This document shows positions 10,398 to 17,992 of a stretch of 64,000 nt of DNA, piece after piece. The position numbers and the translations under genes were made by a program. Location: contig DATKDP010000101.1 in the NCBI GenBank assembly GCA_035546335.1, positions 10,065 through 74,064 on the forward strand. Reading direction: 5' to 3'. Under the pieces are notes generated by a model. The model saw only the letters and a program-made list of their open reading frames with translations. It made no database searches and was not told the origin of the DNA. The stretch's first letter is position 1; every line of letters starts with the position of its first letter. This DNA comes from DATKDP01 sp035546335. GTDB lineage: Bacteria; Acidobacteriota; Thermoanaerobaculia; Gp7-AA8.

Positions 10398-11105
10398 TCA
10401 GACGAACCTGCGAAGGTTCTCCCGCCACCAGGGCCAGTCGTGCCCGAACGCACCCGGCCAGAATTCGGCGTGCACCGGAATCCCCTTCGATCCGAGAAGA
10501 TGGGCGAAGTGCCGGTTCTCGCTGATCAGCGAATCGTGCTCTCCGGTGGCGATCACCCATTCGACCGACGCGAGCCGGCGGACGCCCTCCCAATCGAGGT
10601 TGGGGATGAACGCCGTGGGACAGTTGAAGTAGCAAGTGTCATCCCAGTAGCCGTCGAGCTGGCGGTGGATGTCATAGACGCCGGAGAAGCAGATCGCGCG
10701 GCGAACGGCTTCCGGATGCCTTGCGGCGAAATTCGCCGCATGATACGCGCCGAAGCTCGCGCCGTAGACGATCAGATCGCCGCGCCAGGCGCGATCGTGA
10801 ATGAAGGGGACGACTTCGCTCAGCAGGTAGCTGTCGAACAGCTCGTGACGACGCGCTCGCTCGCCGGGATGAATCGACTCGTTGTGCCAACTCTCGCGAT
10901 CGATCGAATCGACGCACATCACCTGGAGGTCGCCGCGGTCGATCTTGTCGGCGAGCGCGCCGAGGAGTCCGAAGTCCTCGTTCTCGAAGTACCTGCCGCC
11001 GGAGGTTGGAAAGACCATGAGCGGCCTTCCGGAGTGCCCGAACCAGAGGTACTCCATGTCGCGTCCGAGCCGGGCACTCCACCATTTGCCGTAGTCGCGC
11101 TTCAT
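10398..11105 (-). CDS. Alpha/beta hydrolase, putative esterase (COG4947-like)
   Basis: This 235-residue cytosolic hydrolase has a complete catalytic triad: nucleophile S117 in VYGASFGAYHA, D191 in ATGEHDSL and H222 in GAFGHDWPWW. The PTSGGRYFENEDFG segment near residue 34 probably forms the oxyanion region. The ATG has GGAGGCAGG just upstream. It diverges from the ATP-grasp gene at 11179 across 73 bp, so the two may share a regulatory region. Esterases of this group are found next to ATP-grasp and GCS2 ligases, which suggests it acts on the product of that pathway or on an activated precursor. The substrate is unknown. Confidence 0.85.
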   Translation of the reverse strand: MKRDYGKWWSARLGRDMEYLWFGHSGRPLMVFPTSGGRYFENEDFGLLGALADKIDRGDLQVMCVDSIDRESWHNESIHPGERARRHELFDSYLLSEVVPFIHDRAWRGDLIVYGASFGAYHAANFAARHPEAVRRAICFSGVYDIHRQLDGYWDDTCYFNCPTAFIPNLDWEGVRRLASVEWVIATGEHDSLISENRHFAHLLGSKGIPVHAEFWPGAFGHDWPWWRENLRRFV

Positions 11106-11178
11106 CCTGCCTCCGTTGCTGAACGGCGGTTGATTCTATACGATACGCCTGGCTCGGATACGACTGGACGGTGACCGG

Positions 11179-12189
11179 ATGAGCAGGAAAAAAATCGGCA
11201 TTCTCTTCGGGATGGAGGACACCTTTCCGTGGGCGGTGATCAACGAGATCAATGCACGGGGAGGGGGAGAGGTCGAAGCGGAGCCGGTGAAGATCTCCTG
11301 GCTCAAAGACGACGGCAGGTATGGATACGATCTGATTCTCGACCGAATCAGCCACGAGGTTCCGTTCTATCGGACGTTCGTCAAGTGTGCCATGGCCGGA
11401 GGGGCGACGATCGTCAACAATCCCGTCTGGTGGTCGGCCGATGACAAATTCTTCGACAACATCGTGGCGAAGGCGGTCGATGTCGCCGTGCCGCGGACCG
11501 TGCTCCTGCCGCACAAACAGCATCCTCCAAACACCCAGGACAGCACGTTTCGCAACATGACCTACGTCGCCTGGGACGAAGTGTTCGACTACCTCGGATT
11601 TCCGATCTTTCTCAAGCCTGCGTACGGCGGCGGCTGGAAGGACGTCTGGAAGGTCGACAACCCGCAGGCCTTCTTCTCGGCCTACGATCAGACGCGCGAC
11701 CTCTGCATGATGGCTCAGGAAGCGATCGAGTTCACCGAGTACTATCGCTGCTGGGTCGTCGGGCGCAGCCGTGTCCACGCCATGCTCTACGATCCGAAGG
11801 CCCCGTTTCATCTTCGCTACATTCCCGATCCTCCTGCCGCGGATCCGGCCCTTCACGACAAGGTGGTCCGCGACGCCATCGCCCTCTGCGATGCCCTCGG
11901 CTACGACATGAACACGGTCGAGCTGGCCGTGCGGGACGGAATTCCGTACGCGATCGATTTCATGAACTGTGCGCCCGATGCCGACGTCCATTCGCTCGGC
12001 GAGCGGAACTTCCGCTGGGTCGTCGACAACATGGCCGAGGAGCTGATCGCCAGAGTGACCTCGCCGCGGCCGTTCGAGCTGACGGGGAGCTGGCCCGACA
12101 AGCTCGGTCTGCGAAAGGGGCGAAAGGCGGCGGGGAACGGAGCGGCGAAAAAAAAGAAGGCTGGCACCGCGGTCGTCGCGCCCGAATAG
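11179..12189 (+). CDS. ATP-grasp ligase of unknown substrate with a lysine-rich tail
   Basis: This 336-residue protein has an ATP-grasp core. PIFLKPAYGGGW (K146) is the nucleotide-binding loop, MMAQEAIEFTEYYRCWVVG holds the adenine/phosphate contacts, and E248, D260 and N263 in NTVELAVRDGIPYAIDFMN are the expected metal ligands. The family usually joins a carboxylate to an amine through an acyl-phosphate. The C-terminal 25 residues from about 310 are Lys/Ala-rich (AAKKKKAG) and look disordered, which is unusual for the family. It is followed 122 bp later by a GCS2-type amidoligase and then by a glutamine amidotransferase, so it probably takes part in making an amide-linked small molecule or peptide. 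The start has only a weak Shine-Dalgarno. Confidence 0.85.
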   Translation: MSRKKIGILFGMEDTFPWAVINEINARGGGEVEAEPVKISWLKDDGRYGYDLILDRISHEVPFYRTFVKCAMAGGATIVNNPVWWSADDKFFDNIVAKAVDVAVPRTVLLPHKQHPPNTQDSTFRNMTYVAWDEVFDYLGFPIFLKPAYGGGWKDVWKVDNPQAFFSAYDQTRDLCMMAQEAIEFTEYYRCWVVGRSRVHAMLYDPKAPFHLRYIPDPPAADPALHDKVVRDAIALCDALGYDMNTVELAVRDGIPYAIDFMNCAPDADVHSLGERNFRWVVDNMAEELIARVTSPRPFELTGSWPDKLGLRKGRKAAGNGAAKKKKAGTAVVAPE

Positions 12190-12311
12190 GTCAGACGAGG
12201 GTCGACTCGCAGCTCACGAAAGGCAACTCGCTGCGAGGCAGAAGAGAGGATCTTCATGAAACGTGATGGCGTTCGTTCCGAGCCGTGCGAAACGCGTCGC
12301 GGAGCGCATCG

Positions 12312-13424
12312 ATGACTCCTCGTCCCTCCTTCACCCTCGGCATCGAAGAAGAGTTTCAGATCATCGACCCCGCCACGCGCGAGCTCAAGGCGCACATTCA
12401 GGAGATGTTCACCGAAGGGGAGGCTCGCCTCAAGGACCAGATCAAGAAGGAGATGCACCAGTCGATCGTCGAGGTCGGCACCATCATCTGCGCCGATGTG
12501 AAGGAAGCGCGGCGGGAGGTGATCAACCTGCGAAGAGAGCTCTGCCAGCTCGCCCGGAGAAGCGGGCTGCGAATCGCGGCGGCGGGAACGCACCCCTTTT
12601 CGCACTGGTCGAGCATTCCCATCACTCCGGGCGAACGGTATGAACAGATCGTCAACGATCTGCAGATGGTCGCGCGAGCGAATCTGATCTTCGGGCTTCA
12701 CGTTCACGTCGCCGTCGAAGATCATGAGACCCGCATTCAGATCATGAACGCCGTACGATATTTTCTCCCGCACGTGTTCGCCCTCTCGGTCAACTCCCCC
12801 TTCTGGGTCGGCGAGAACACGGGATGGAAGAGCTATCGCAGCAAGGTCTTCGAGAACTTTCCGCGCACGGGCATTCCGGAGCTCTTCTCGTCGGCAGGCG
12901 AGTTCGAGGAGATGGTGAGCACGCTCGTCGCGGCCGGCTGCATCGACAATGCGAAAAAGATCTGGTGGGATGTCCGTCCTCACCCTTTCTTTCCGACGCT
13001 CGAGTACCGGATCTGCGACGTCCCGATGCGCGTCGACGAAACGCTCTGCTTCGCCGCCCTCTTTCAGGCGATCACCGTGAAGCTCTGGAAGCTCTACGAT
13101 CGCAACATGTCCTGGCGTCTCTACCGGCGATCACTCGTCTCCGAAAACAAGATGCGCGCGGCGCGCTGGGGACTCGACGGCCGCCTGATCGATTTCGGGA
13201 AGAAGTCGCAGGTCCCGACCGAGGAGCTGATCCTCGAGATTCTGGATTTCGTCGACGATGTGGTCGACGAGCTCGGCTCGCGCAAGGAAGTGGAGTACGT
13301 TCATCAGATTTTCCGCGATCGCACCGGCGCCGATCGCCAGCTCAGGGTCTACGAGGAAACGAAGAGCTTTCCCGCCGTCGTCGATTACATCATCGAGGAA
13401 ACGGAAAGAGGGTTGGATCTGTAG
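12312..13424 (+). CDS. Carboxylate-amine ligase, GCS2 (YbdK-like) family
   Basis: The 370-residue product belongs to the glutamate-cysteine ligase type 2 family (glutamine-synthetase fold), which couples a carboxylate to an amine with ATP. Family marks are TLGIEEEFQIID at residues 8-19, THPFSHW near 93, GLHVHVAVEDHETRI from 128, and RICDVPMRVDETLCFA near 240. The start at 12312 has GGAG upstream and begins exactly at the conserved region; a longer frame from 12285 adds nine unconserved residues. YbdK of E. coli has weak glutamate-cysteine ligase activity, but the substrate here is not known. The neighbours on both sides (ATP-grasp, GAT-I) point to a dedicated amide-bond pathway. Confidence 0.9.
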   Translation: MTPRPSFTLGIEEEFQIIDPATRELKAHIQEMFTEGEARLKDQIKKEMHQSIVEVGTIICADVKEARREVINLRRELCQLARRSGLRIAAAGTHPFSHWSSIPITPGERYEQIVNDLQMVARANLIFGLHVHVAVEDHETRIQIMNAVRYFLPHVFALSVNSPFWVGENTGWKSYRSKVFENFPRTGIPELFSSAGEFEEMVSTLVAAGCIDNAKKIWWDVRPHPFFPTLEYRICDVPMRVDETLCFAALFQAITVKLWKLYDRNMSWRLYRRSLVSENKMRAARWGLDGRLIDFGKKSQVPTEELILEILDFVDDVVDELGSRKEVEYVHQIFRDRTGADRQLRVYEETKSFPAVVDYIIEETERGLDL

Positions 13425-13425
13425 C

Positions 13426-13620
13426 GGGGGCTAGAGGCTGGAGGCTAGAGGCTGGAGGCTGGAAGAGACGAGAGACGAGAGACGAGAAACGAGAAACGAG
13501 AAACGAGAAACGAAAGAGATGCTCTCGTCTCTCATCTCTCATCATCTCTCATCTCTCATAATCTCTCATCTCTCGTCTCACGTCTCCAGCCTCCAGCCTC
13601 CAGCCTCCAGCCTCTCCCCT
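13426..13620. repeat. Inverted pair of heptanucleotide tandem repeats
   Basis: The left part consists of 7-bp units of the GAGGCTG/GAGGCTA type followed by GAGACGA and GAGAAAC units. The right part consists of TCTCATC/TCTCGTC units followed by CTCCAGC units. The two halves are reverse complements in the same nested order and could fold into one long hairpin about 190 bp in length. It fills the whole gap between the GCS2 ligase and the glutamine amidotransferase gene. It is not a CRISPR: there are no unique spacers. Confidence 0.9.
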
Positions 13621-13640
13621 GTTTGCCTGTCTGGACAGAT

Positions 13641-14741
13641 ATGGTACAAACAGATGAGTTGAGCCAATCACCGAGGGGCCATTTCGAATTCATCAGGATC
13701 GAGGATCCGGCGCACGTTCCTCCCAGGAACGATCGTGCGATCGAGGTCGCGGTGCTCGACATGAATCACCTCTGGCCCAACATGGGGCACGACGCACTCG
13801 TCGAGCTCGTCAGGGAGACGGCGAACTACTTTCTTCCCTTCCTCACGTCGGCAGGCATCGACATCCGTGTCCTCTCCTACGAGGTCCGCGACCGGCAGAT
13901 GATCCCCGAGGGCCCGTCGCGCTTTTCGCTCTACATCGGAACGGGAGGGCCCGGGCACCTCGACCCAGCCATGAACGACGGGGTTTCACCCTGGAGCCAG
14001 GGGATCCGCGAGAGCCCCTCCTGGGAGGCACCCCTGTTCGAGTTGTTCGATGCGATCCGCGACGAGCCGTCCGCGTCGCTGCTCGGCGTCTGTCACACAT
14101 TCGGAGTTCTCTGTCGCTGGGCGGGCATCGCGACTGCTGCGTTCCGGTCGCCGGCGAAGGGGGGGAAGAGCAGCGGCGTTCACGAGAATGTGCTGACACC
14201 CGATGCAGTCGATCACCCATGGTTCCGGCGCTTCTCGAGGGAGTTGCCGGACGGTCGTCGTTTCCGCGTGATCGACAATCGGTTGTTCGACATGATTCCG
14301 GCGTCACGATTTCCTGCAGGCATCATCCCTCTCGCGCGTGAGGTGAATCCGCAGGGGAGGGGTGAGGGAGAGGCGCTGACGATGGTCGAAATGGCGCGCG
14401 ATCGCGACGGAGTCATGCCGCGAATCCTCGCCTCGAATCACCATCCGGAAGTGATCGATCGCGAACATTCTCTTCGCATTCTCGCCGACAAGTTCCGTCG
14501 CGGCGAAGTGAGCAGTGAATGGTACGAGGAGCGGGCGCGAACCCTCACCGAGCAGTTCGAGGGGGAAGACATCGAGACGGCGCTGCGGCTGACCTCGCAA
14601 TACACGCTGCTGCTGCCTCTGCAGTTCCAGATGGCGCGTCTGATTCGCCTGCGCCGCGAAGAGCTGGGACTCGGAGGCAACTTCCACGAGGACCAGCTGG
14701 TCCGCGACTTCGCGGATGCCGAGGAAGAAGTGCCGGTGTGA
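13641..14741 (+). CDS. Class I glutamine amidotransferase-like protein
   Basis: This 366-residue protein has a class I glutamine amidotransferase domain. The likely nucleophile is C151 in SLLGVCHTFGVLCRW, preceded by the oxyanion-type YIGTGGPGHLDP near residue 100. H267/H268 and E270 in ILASNHHPEVID supply the other catalytic residues. The family releases ammonia from glutamine, or cleaves a gamma-glutamyl bond, for a partner enzyme. A C-terminal helical segment of about 95 residues follows the catalytic Glu and is not typical of GuaA or CarA. It is the third enzyme after the ATP-grasp and GCS2 ligases. The ATG at 13641 is used; a TTG at 13623 is possible. Confidence 0.82.
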   Translation: MVQTDELSQSPRGHFEFIRIEDPAHVPPRNDRAIEVAVLDMNHLWPNMGHDALVELVRETANYFLPFLTSAGIDIRVLSYEVRDRQMIPEGPSRFSLYIGTGGPGHLDPAMNDGVSPWSQGIRESPSWEAPLFELFDAIRDEPSASLLGVCHTFGVLCRWAGIATAAFRSPAKGGKSSGVHENVLTPDAVDHPWFRRFSRELPDGRRFRVIDNRLFDMIPASRFPAGIIPLAREVNPQGRGEGEALTMVEMARDRDGVMPRILASNHHPEVIDREHSLRILADKFRRGEVSSEWYEERARTLTEQFEGEDIETALRLTSQYTLLLPLQFQMARLIRLRREELGLGGNFHEDQLVRDFADAEEEVPV

Positions 14742-14815
14742 ACGGAAAACCAGAAACCAGAAACCAGAAACTAGAAACCAGAAACTAGAAACCAGAAACT
14801 AGAATCTACCCAAAC

Positions 14816-14866
14816 ATATTTGAAATTTGAGAGTCAAAGACCGGGCGCGGGCGCGGGCCCGGGTGA
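14816..14866. repeat. Left arm of the element (AT stretch plus GC-rich arm)
   Basis: The arm reads as an AT-rich part (CATATTTGAAATTTGAGAG) followed by a GC-rich part ending CCCGGGTGA. The same two-part structure, with the AT part GAAATTCGAGAATC in complement, occurs at 26109-26155 in the opposite orientation. The GC part is mirrored at 15491-15521. Confidence 0.75.
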
Positions 14867-14954
14867 AACCTTGCGAGATTGACTCGGTCCTCCGCACGAT
14901 CATCTTTCTGCCGGGAAGAAGATCAGGGAGGAGATGGACACCTTCACGAAGTAG

Positions 14955-15113
14955 TTCGTTCATCAAGTCGGCGCGATCACGAAGGAGGACCTGCGTCAGC
15001 GGACCGACTCGCTGAACCAGGTACGCTACGACCTGCGCAAATTGAAAGCCCACGGCCTGTATCGCCGTGCTGACAAATCCATTCAGCAGGTCATCGAGTT
15101 GATGGCAGCGTGA
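14955..15113 (+). pseudogene. Winged-helix protein remnant, internally deleted
   Basis: The plus-strand frame reads VHQVGAITKEDLRQRTDSL, then QVRYDLRKLKAHGL, joined directly to ADKSIQQVIELMAA and a stop. From memory, longer proteins carry the first block as a winged-helix segment and the last block at their C-terminus with about 60 residues between them; that middle is missing here. An in-frame TAG at 14952-14954 also cuts it off from upstream coding-like sequence. No start codon with a ribosome site is present. It ends 17 bp before the four-helix-bundle gene. Confidence 0.45.
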
Positions 15114-15130
15114 AGAAAGGAGGGAATCTC

Positions 15131-15481
15131 ATGCCTTTCGACCACGAGAAGCTCGACGTCTATCAGTTGGCCATCGAATTCGTCGCCAGGGCGAACGACA
15201 TCATCGAGCGCTTGCCCCGAGGGCGTGGCTATCTGGCCGATCAGCTCCAGCGGGCGGCCCTGAGCATCGTGCTGAACATCGCCGAGGGCGCCGGCAAGTT
15301 CTCTCCCGCTGACAAGGCCGCCTTCTACACAAGAGCACGCGGTTCCGCTACCGAAAGTGCAGCCGTGCTCGACGTGTGTCGAACGTTGAATCTGATCACG
15401 CCTGTCGTTGCCGGCGACAACAAAGCCCTCCTCGAACGCATCGCTCAATGCTCACGAAACTCATCAAGTCCCGCCGCCTGA
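15131..15481 (+). CDS. Four-helix-bundle protein (23S rRNA intervening-sequence family), C-terminally frameshifted
   Basis: The 116-residue product belongs to the IVP/four-helix-bundle family, found both in rRNA intervening sequences and as single genes. Recognisable parts are FDHEKLDVYQLAIEF at the start, LADQLQRAALSIVLNIAEG in the middle and the family position for SATESAAVLD. AAAGGAGGG lies just upstream of the ATG. The frame ends QCSRNSSSPAA, but one base earlier the sequence encodes MLTKLIKSRRLTE and a stop at 15489, which is the normal family ending. A one-base deletion near 15446 therefore changed the last 11 residues. No rRNA gene is nearby. Its biological role is unknown. Confidence 0.85.
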   Translation: MPFDHEKLDVYQLAIEFVARANDIIERLPRGRGYLADQLQRAALSIVLNIAEGAGKFSPADKAAFYTRARGSATESAAVLDVCRTLNLITPVVAGDNKALLERIAQCSRNSSSPAA

Positions 15482-15490
15482 CCGAGTGAG

Positions 15491-15521
15491 TCACCCGGGC
15501 CCGCGCCCGAGCCCGGCTTTT
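15491..15521. repeat. Right arm of the element
   Basis: TCACCCGGGCCCGCGCCCGA and the following GCCCGGCTTTT are the reverse complement of the left GC-rich arm with one mismatch over 26 bases. It begins two bases after the restored stop codon of the four-helix-bundle gene at 15489, so the gene fills the element to its edge. A GGTTTCT heptad run follows at 15538-15556. Confidence 0.75.
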
Positions 15522-15596
15522 CGTCGTTTCATCAACAACGGTTTCTGGTTTCTGGTTCTCCGGCTTGCAGACGACTCGCGATAGACTTCGATCCGC

Positions 15597-16814
15597 ATGG
15601 ATCCCCACTACCGTTCCCTCTTCAACGGCGCCTTTTCCGGCGCGATGTACGCGGCCTATCAGGCCGACTTCGAGGAGCGCACCGGCACTTCGTGTCCTTT
15701 TCGCCTCGCGGAGACGCCGGTCTTCCTTCCCTCGGATCTGAAAGCGCGGCTCGTCGACGCGGCAACGGAGATCCTGCGGCAGATCTCCGATGCGGCTCGC
15801 ATCGAGCGGATGAAGGAGGCGATTCCCGCGGCATGGCATGCGCCCGGGATCGATCATCTCCCCTCCTTCACGCAGATCGATTTCGCGATCGTCCGGGACG
15901 AGCATGGCGCTCTCGCCCCCCGCCTCATCGAGCTTCAGGGCTTTCCCTCGCTCACCGCGATGCAGGTGCTGCAATGCGACAGCTGGAGCGCGACGCTGGA
16001 CACGATCGACGGTCTCGATCGGACGTGGTCCTGCTGGTTCTCGGATCTCGATCGCGACTCGTTCCTCGATCTGGCGAGGCGAACGATCGTCGGCGACAAC
16101 GACCCGGGCGAAGTGATTCTCATGGACATCGATCCGCGGGAGCAGAAGACCTATCCCGACTTCGCGGCGACGAAGACGCTGTTCGGCGTCGAGGCGGTCG
16201 ACCCGCGCGATCTCGTGAGAGAAGGAAAGCGATTGTGGCGGCGTCGGGAAGATCGGGCCGCCATGACTCCTGTACGGCGGATCTACAACCGCGTCGTCTT
16301 CGACGAGCTGATCGCCAGGGGCCTCCGGCTGCCGTTCGACTACCGTGACGAGCTCGAGGTCGAATGGGCGCCGCATCCGAACTGGTACTGGATCTGGTCG
16401 AAGTACTCGTTGCCCTTTCTCGACCATCCCGCAGTTCCCGCCGCGACGTTCGTCTCCGATCTGACGGCGATCCCCGATGATCTCGAGACCCGCTACGTCC
16501 TCAAGCCGCTCTTCTCGTTCGCCGGCGGCGGAGTCAACGTCGAGCCGCGAGCCGCCGATCTCGCACGGATCCCCGTCGAGGAGCGGCACTCCTGGTGTAT
16601 TCAGGAGAAGATCACCTACGAGCCGGCGCTCGTCGCGGCCGACGGCGGGGGGGTCAAGGTCGAGATCCGGATGATGTTTCTGAGGCCCGATGACGAGCGC
16701 GAGCCCATCCTCGCGCAGAACCTCTGCCGCCTCGCACGCGGCAAGATGCTCGGGGTCGACTTCAACAAAGATCTTACCTGGGTCGGCTCGTCCATCGGAA
16801 TCTTTCCGTCCTGA
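15597..16814 (+). CDS. ATP-grasp-like protein of unknown function
   Basis: I do not recognise a named family for this 405-residue protein. Its C-terminal third looks like an ATP-grasp core: RYVLKPLFSFAGGGVNV is a plausible phosphate-binding loop, HSWCIQEKITYEP follows, and VEIRMMFL with NLCRLARGKMLGVDFNKD could hold metal ligands. The N-terminal part (LPSFTQIDFAIVRDEHG, PRLIELQGFPSLTAMQ) resembles the preceding domain of glutathionylspermidine-synthetase-like enzymes. It lies on the same strand as the ATP-grasp, GCS2 and amidotransferase genes but is separated from them by the repeat-flanked element. If the element inserted later, it was once contiguous with them. No strong ribosome site is seen. 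Confidence 0.65.
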   Translation: MDPHYRSLFNGAFSGAMYAAYQADFEERTGTSCPFRLAETPVFLPSDLKARLVDAATEILRQISDAARIERMKEAIPAAWHAPGIDHLPSFTQIDFAIVRDEHGALAPRLIELQGFPSLTAMQVLQCDSWSATLDTIDGLDRTWSCWFSDLDRDSFLDLARRTIVGDNDPGEVILMDIDPREQKTYPDFAATKTLFGVEAVDPRDLVREGKRLWRRREDRAAMTPVRRIYNRVVFDELIARGLRLPFDYRDELEVEWAPHPNWYWIWSKYSLPFLDHPAVPAATFVSDLTAIPDDLETRYVLKPLFSFAGGGVNVEPRAADLARIPVEERHSWCIQEKITYEPALVAADGGGVKVEIRMMFLRPDDEREPILAQNLCRLARGKMLGVDFNKDLTWVGSSIGIFPS

Positions 16815-16827
16815 TCGAGGTGGCGCG

Positions 16828-17315
16828 ATGGCGATCGATCGACGAAGCTTCCTGCGCATCGCGGCTGCGACTGCGGTCCTGGCCCGCTGCAGGCCGGCGA
16901 CGCTCGTTTCGCCTGCGCCGCAGACCGTCAACGACATCCACTCGAAGCTCAACGCCACGTCCGTCGACGAGGTGCTGCGCCCGTCTACGGTCGAGGAGCT
17001 TCGACGGATCGTCCGTCGTGCCGCGAGCCGCCGCGAGGCGGTAGCTGTCTCGGGAGGTCGTCACGCCATGGGAGGCCAGCAGTTCGCGCGCGACGGAGTC
17101 GTGGTCGACACACGCAGCCTGAATCGAGCTGTGGAGCTCGATTCCGCGGCGGAAGCTACTACCTCACGTATCACCGCTGGGCGAGGCGCGAGCAGGTGGA
17201 TCGCTGCTATCCGCAGTTCGGGAAGTTTCTCGGTTTGAAGAGGAGCTACGATCCGGAAGAGCGGTTTCAGAGCGACTGGTATCGCCATTACCGTGATCTC
17301 TACGAGCGCGGCTGA
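16828..17315 (+). pseudogene. FAD-linked oxidase (sugar-lactone-oxidase type), internally deleted
   Basis: The N-terminal part reads as a Tat-exported FAD oxidase: twin-arginine motif DRRSFLRIAAA, then RPSTVEELRRIVRRAASR, VAVSGGRHAMGGQQFARDGV and VVDTRSLNRAVEL of the FAD-binding domain. Near 17150 the frame shifts and the sequence continues as the family C-terminus, YYLTYHRWARREQVDRCYPQ, KFLGLKRSYDPEERFQSDWY and a stop at 17315. About 300 residues of the middle are missing. The two parts are in different frames, so no functional enzyme can be made. The stop overlaps the ATG of the next gene, so the reading frame may still be translated into a short product ending at 17236. Confidence 0.85.
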
Positions 17316-17992
17316 TGCAGATCACCGAACCGATGACCCTGGCCACCGACTACCTTCTGGGCGGTGTCGCGCTCGTCTTCGGCCTGCGATTGATCGGGGC
17401 CTGGCGCAGGGAGGGAGAGCTGTCGATCGGCGCGTGGGGCGTCGCTTTTCTCGCGACCTCGCTCGCGGCGTTCGCCGGCGGCAGCTTTCATGGCTTTCAT
17501 GCGGTTGCGTCACCCCCCTTTCTCGCGGTTCTGTGGAAGACGACGCTGATCGCGATGGGTCCGGCGAGCTTCTTTCTCGGTGCCGGAGTGGTGCTCGCGG
17601 TGACGAGGGGAGGAATACAGCGCGTCGTGCTTTCGGTGCTCTTCATCAAATCGACGCTCTACATCGCCTGGGTGATGCGCGACGACGACTTTCGTTTCGT
17701 CATCTACGAGTACGGATCGACGATGGTTCTCCTTCTCGGCGTCGCGCTCTGGAGAGTGTGGTCGAAGGATGGGTGGGCCGGGTGGGCGATCGGTGGTGTT
17801 CTCATCTCCTTCGCCGCCGCCGCAGTGCAGCAGAGCGGGCTCTCGCTTCACCGGCACTTCAACCAGAACGACCTCTACCACGTGATCCAGATCGCCGCAC
17901 TCTACTGTCTCTACCGCGGGGGACTCGAGCTGCGCGACAAGACCACCGTTCGCACGCAAGGGGGAGAGCGGGCGTCCCGCGCCCGCCCCTGA
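17315..17992 (+). CDS. Integral membrane protein (DUF6962-like)
   Basis: This 225-residue protein has about seven hydrophobic helices from residue 10 to 205 (for example DYLLGGVALVFGLRLIGAW and IGGVLISFAAAAVQQSG). A conserved-looking HFNQNDLYHVIQIAALY segment lies near the end. I know related sequences only as uncharacterised membrane proteins. The ATG overlaps the stop of the broken oxidase (TGATG), so the two were once coupled. The last ten residues, GGERASRARP, are encoded by a copy of the 31-bp GC hairpin repeat, meaning that the repeat landed in the 3' end and now supplies the C-terminus and stop. Confidence 0.75.
   Translation: MQITEPMTLATDYLLGGVALVFGLRLIGAWRREGELSIGAWGVAFLATSLAAFAGGSFHGFHAVASPPFLAVLWKTTLIAMGPASFFLGAGVVLAVTRGGIQRVVLSVLFIKSTLYIAWVMRDDDFRFVIYEYGSTMVLLLGVALWRVWSKDGWAGWAIGGVLISFAAAAVQQSGLSLHRHFNQNDLYHVIQIAALYCLYRGGLELRDKTTVRTQGGERASRARP
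17961..17991. repeat. 31-bp GC hairpin repeat, copy 2 (inside a gene end)
   Basis: This is identical in sequence to the unit at 4365-4395. Read in the frame of the membrane protein it encodes GGERASRARP and helps form its TGA stop. It is directly followed by the block of 90-bp dispersed repeats. Confidence 0.85.

Larger units (their letters stand above)
14747..15560. mobile_element. Symmetric repeat-flanked element carrying a four-helix-bundle gene
   Basis: Two nested inverted repeats bracket this segment. The outer pair is AACCAGA heptads at 14747-14808 against GGTTTCT heptads at about 15538-15556. The inner pair is a GC-rich arm ending CGGGCCCGGGTGA at 14841-14866 against its near-exact reverse complement at 15491-15516 (25 of 26 positions). 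Inside are a winged-helix remnant and a four-helix-bundle gene. No transposase, target duplication or known IS is visible. Related outer arms occur alone at 26109-26155 and 31524-31550. I infer a small mobilisable or formerly mobile unit; this is not proven. Confidence 0.5.

Noticed and set aside
13426..13620. Possible CRISPR array at the heptad repeats.
   Set aside because: The period is 7 bp with no unique spacers, and the units face each other as an inverted pair. No cas gene is in the window. The same applies to 38038-38312 and 58990-59299.
15131..15489. The four-helix-bundle gene as an intervening sequence inside a 23S rRNA gene.
   Set aside because: The flanks are repeats and protein-coding genes; no rRNA sequence is present on either side.
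10398..17992. A ribosomal-peptide (RiPP) precursor for the ligase cluster.
   Set aside because: I looked for a short coding frame with a good ribosome site and a core-like C-terminus between these genes; the gaps are filled with repeats, so there is no support for a precursor gene.
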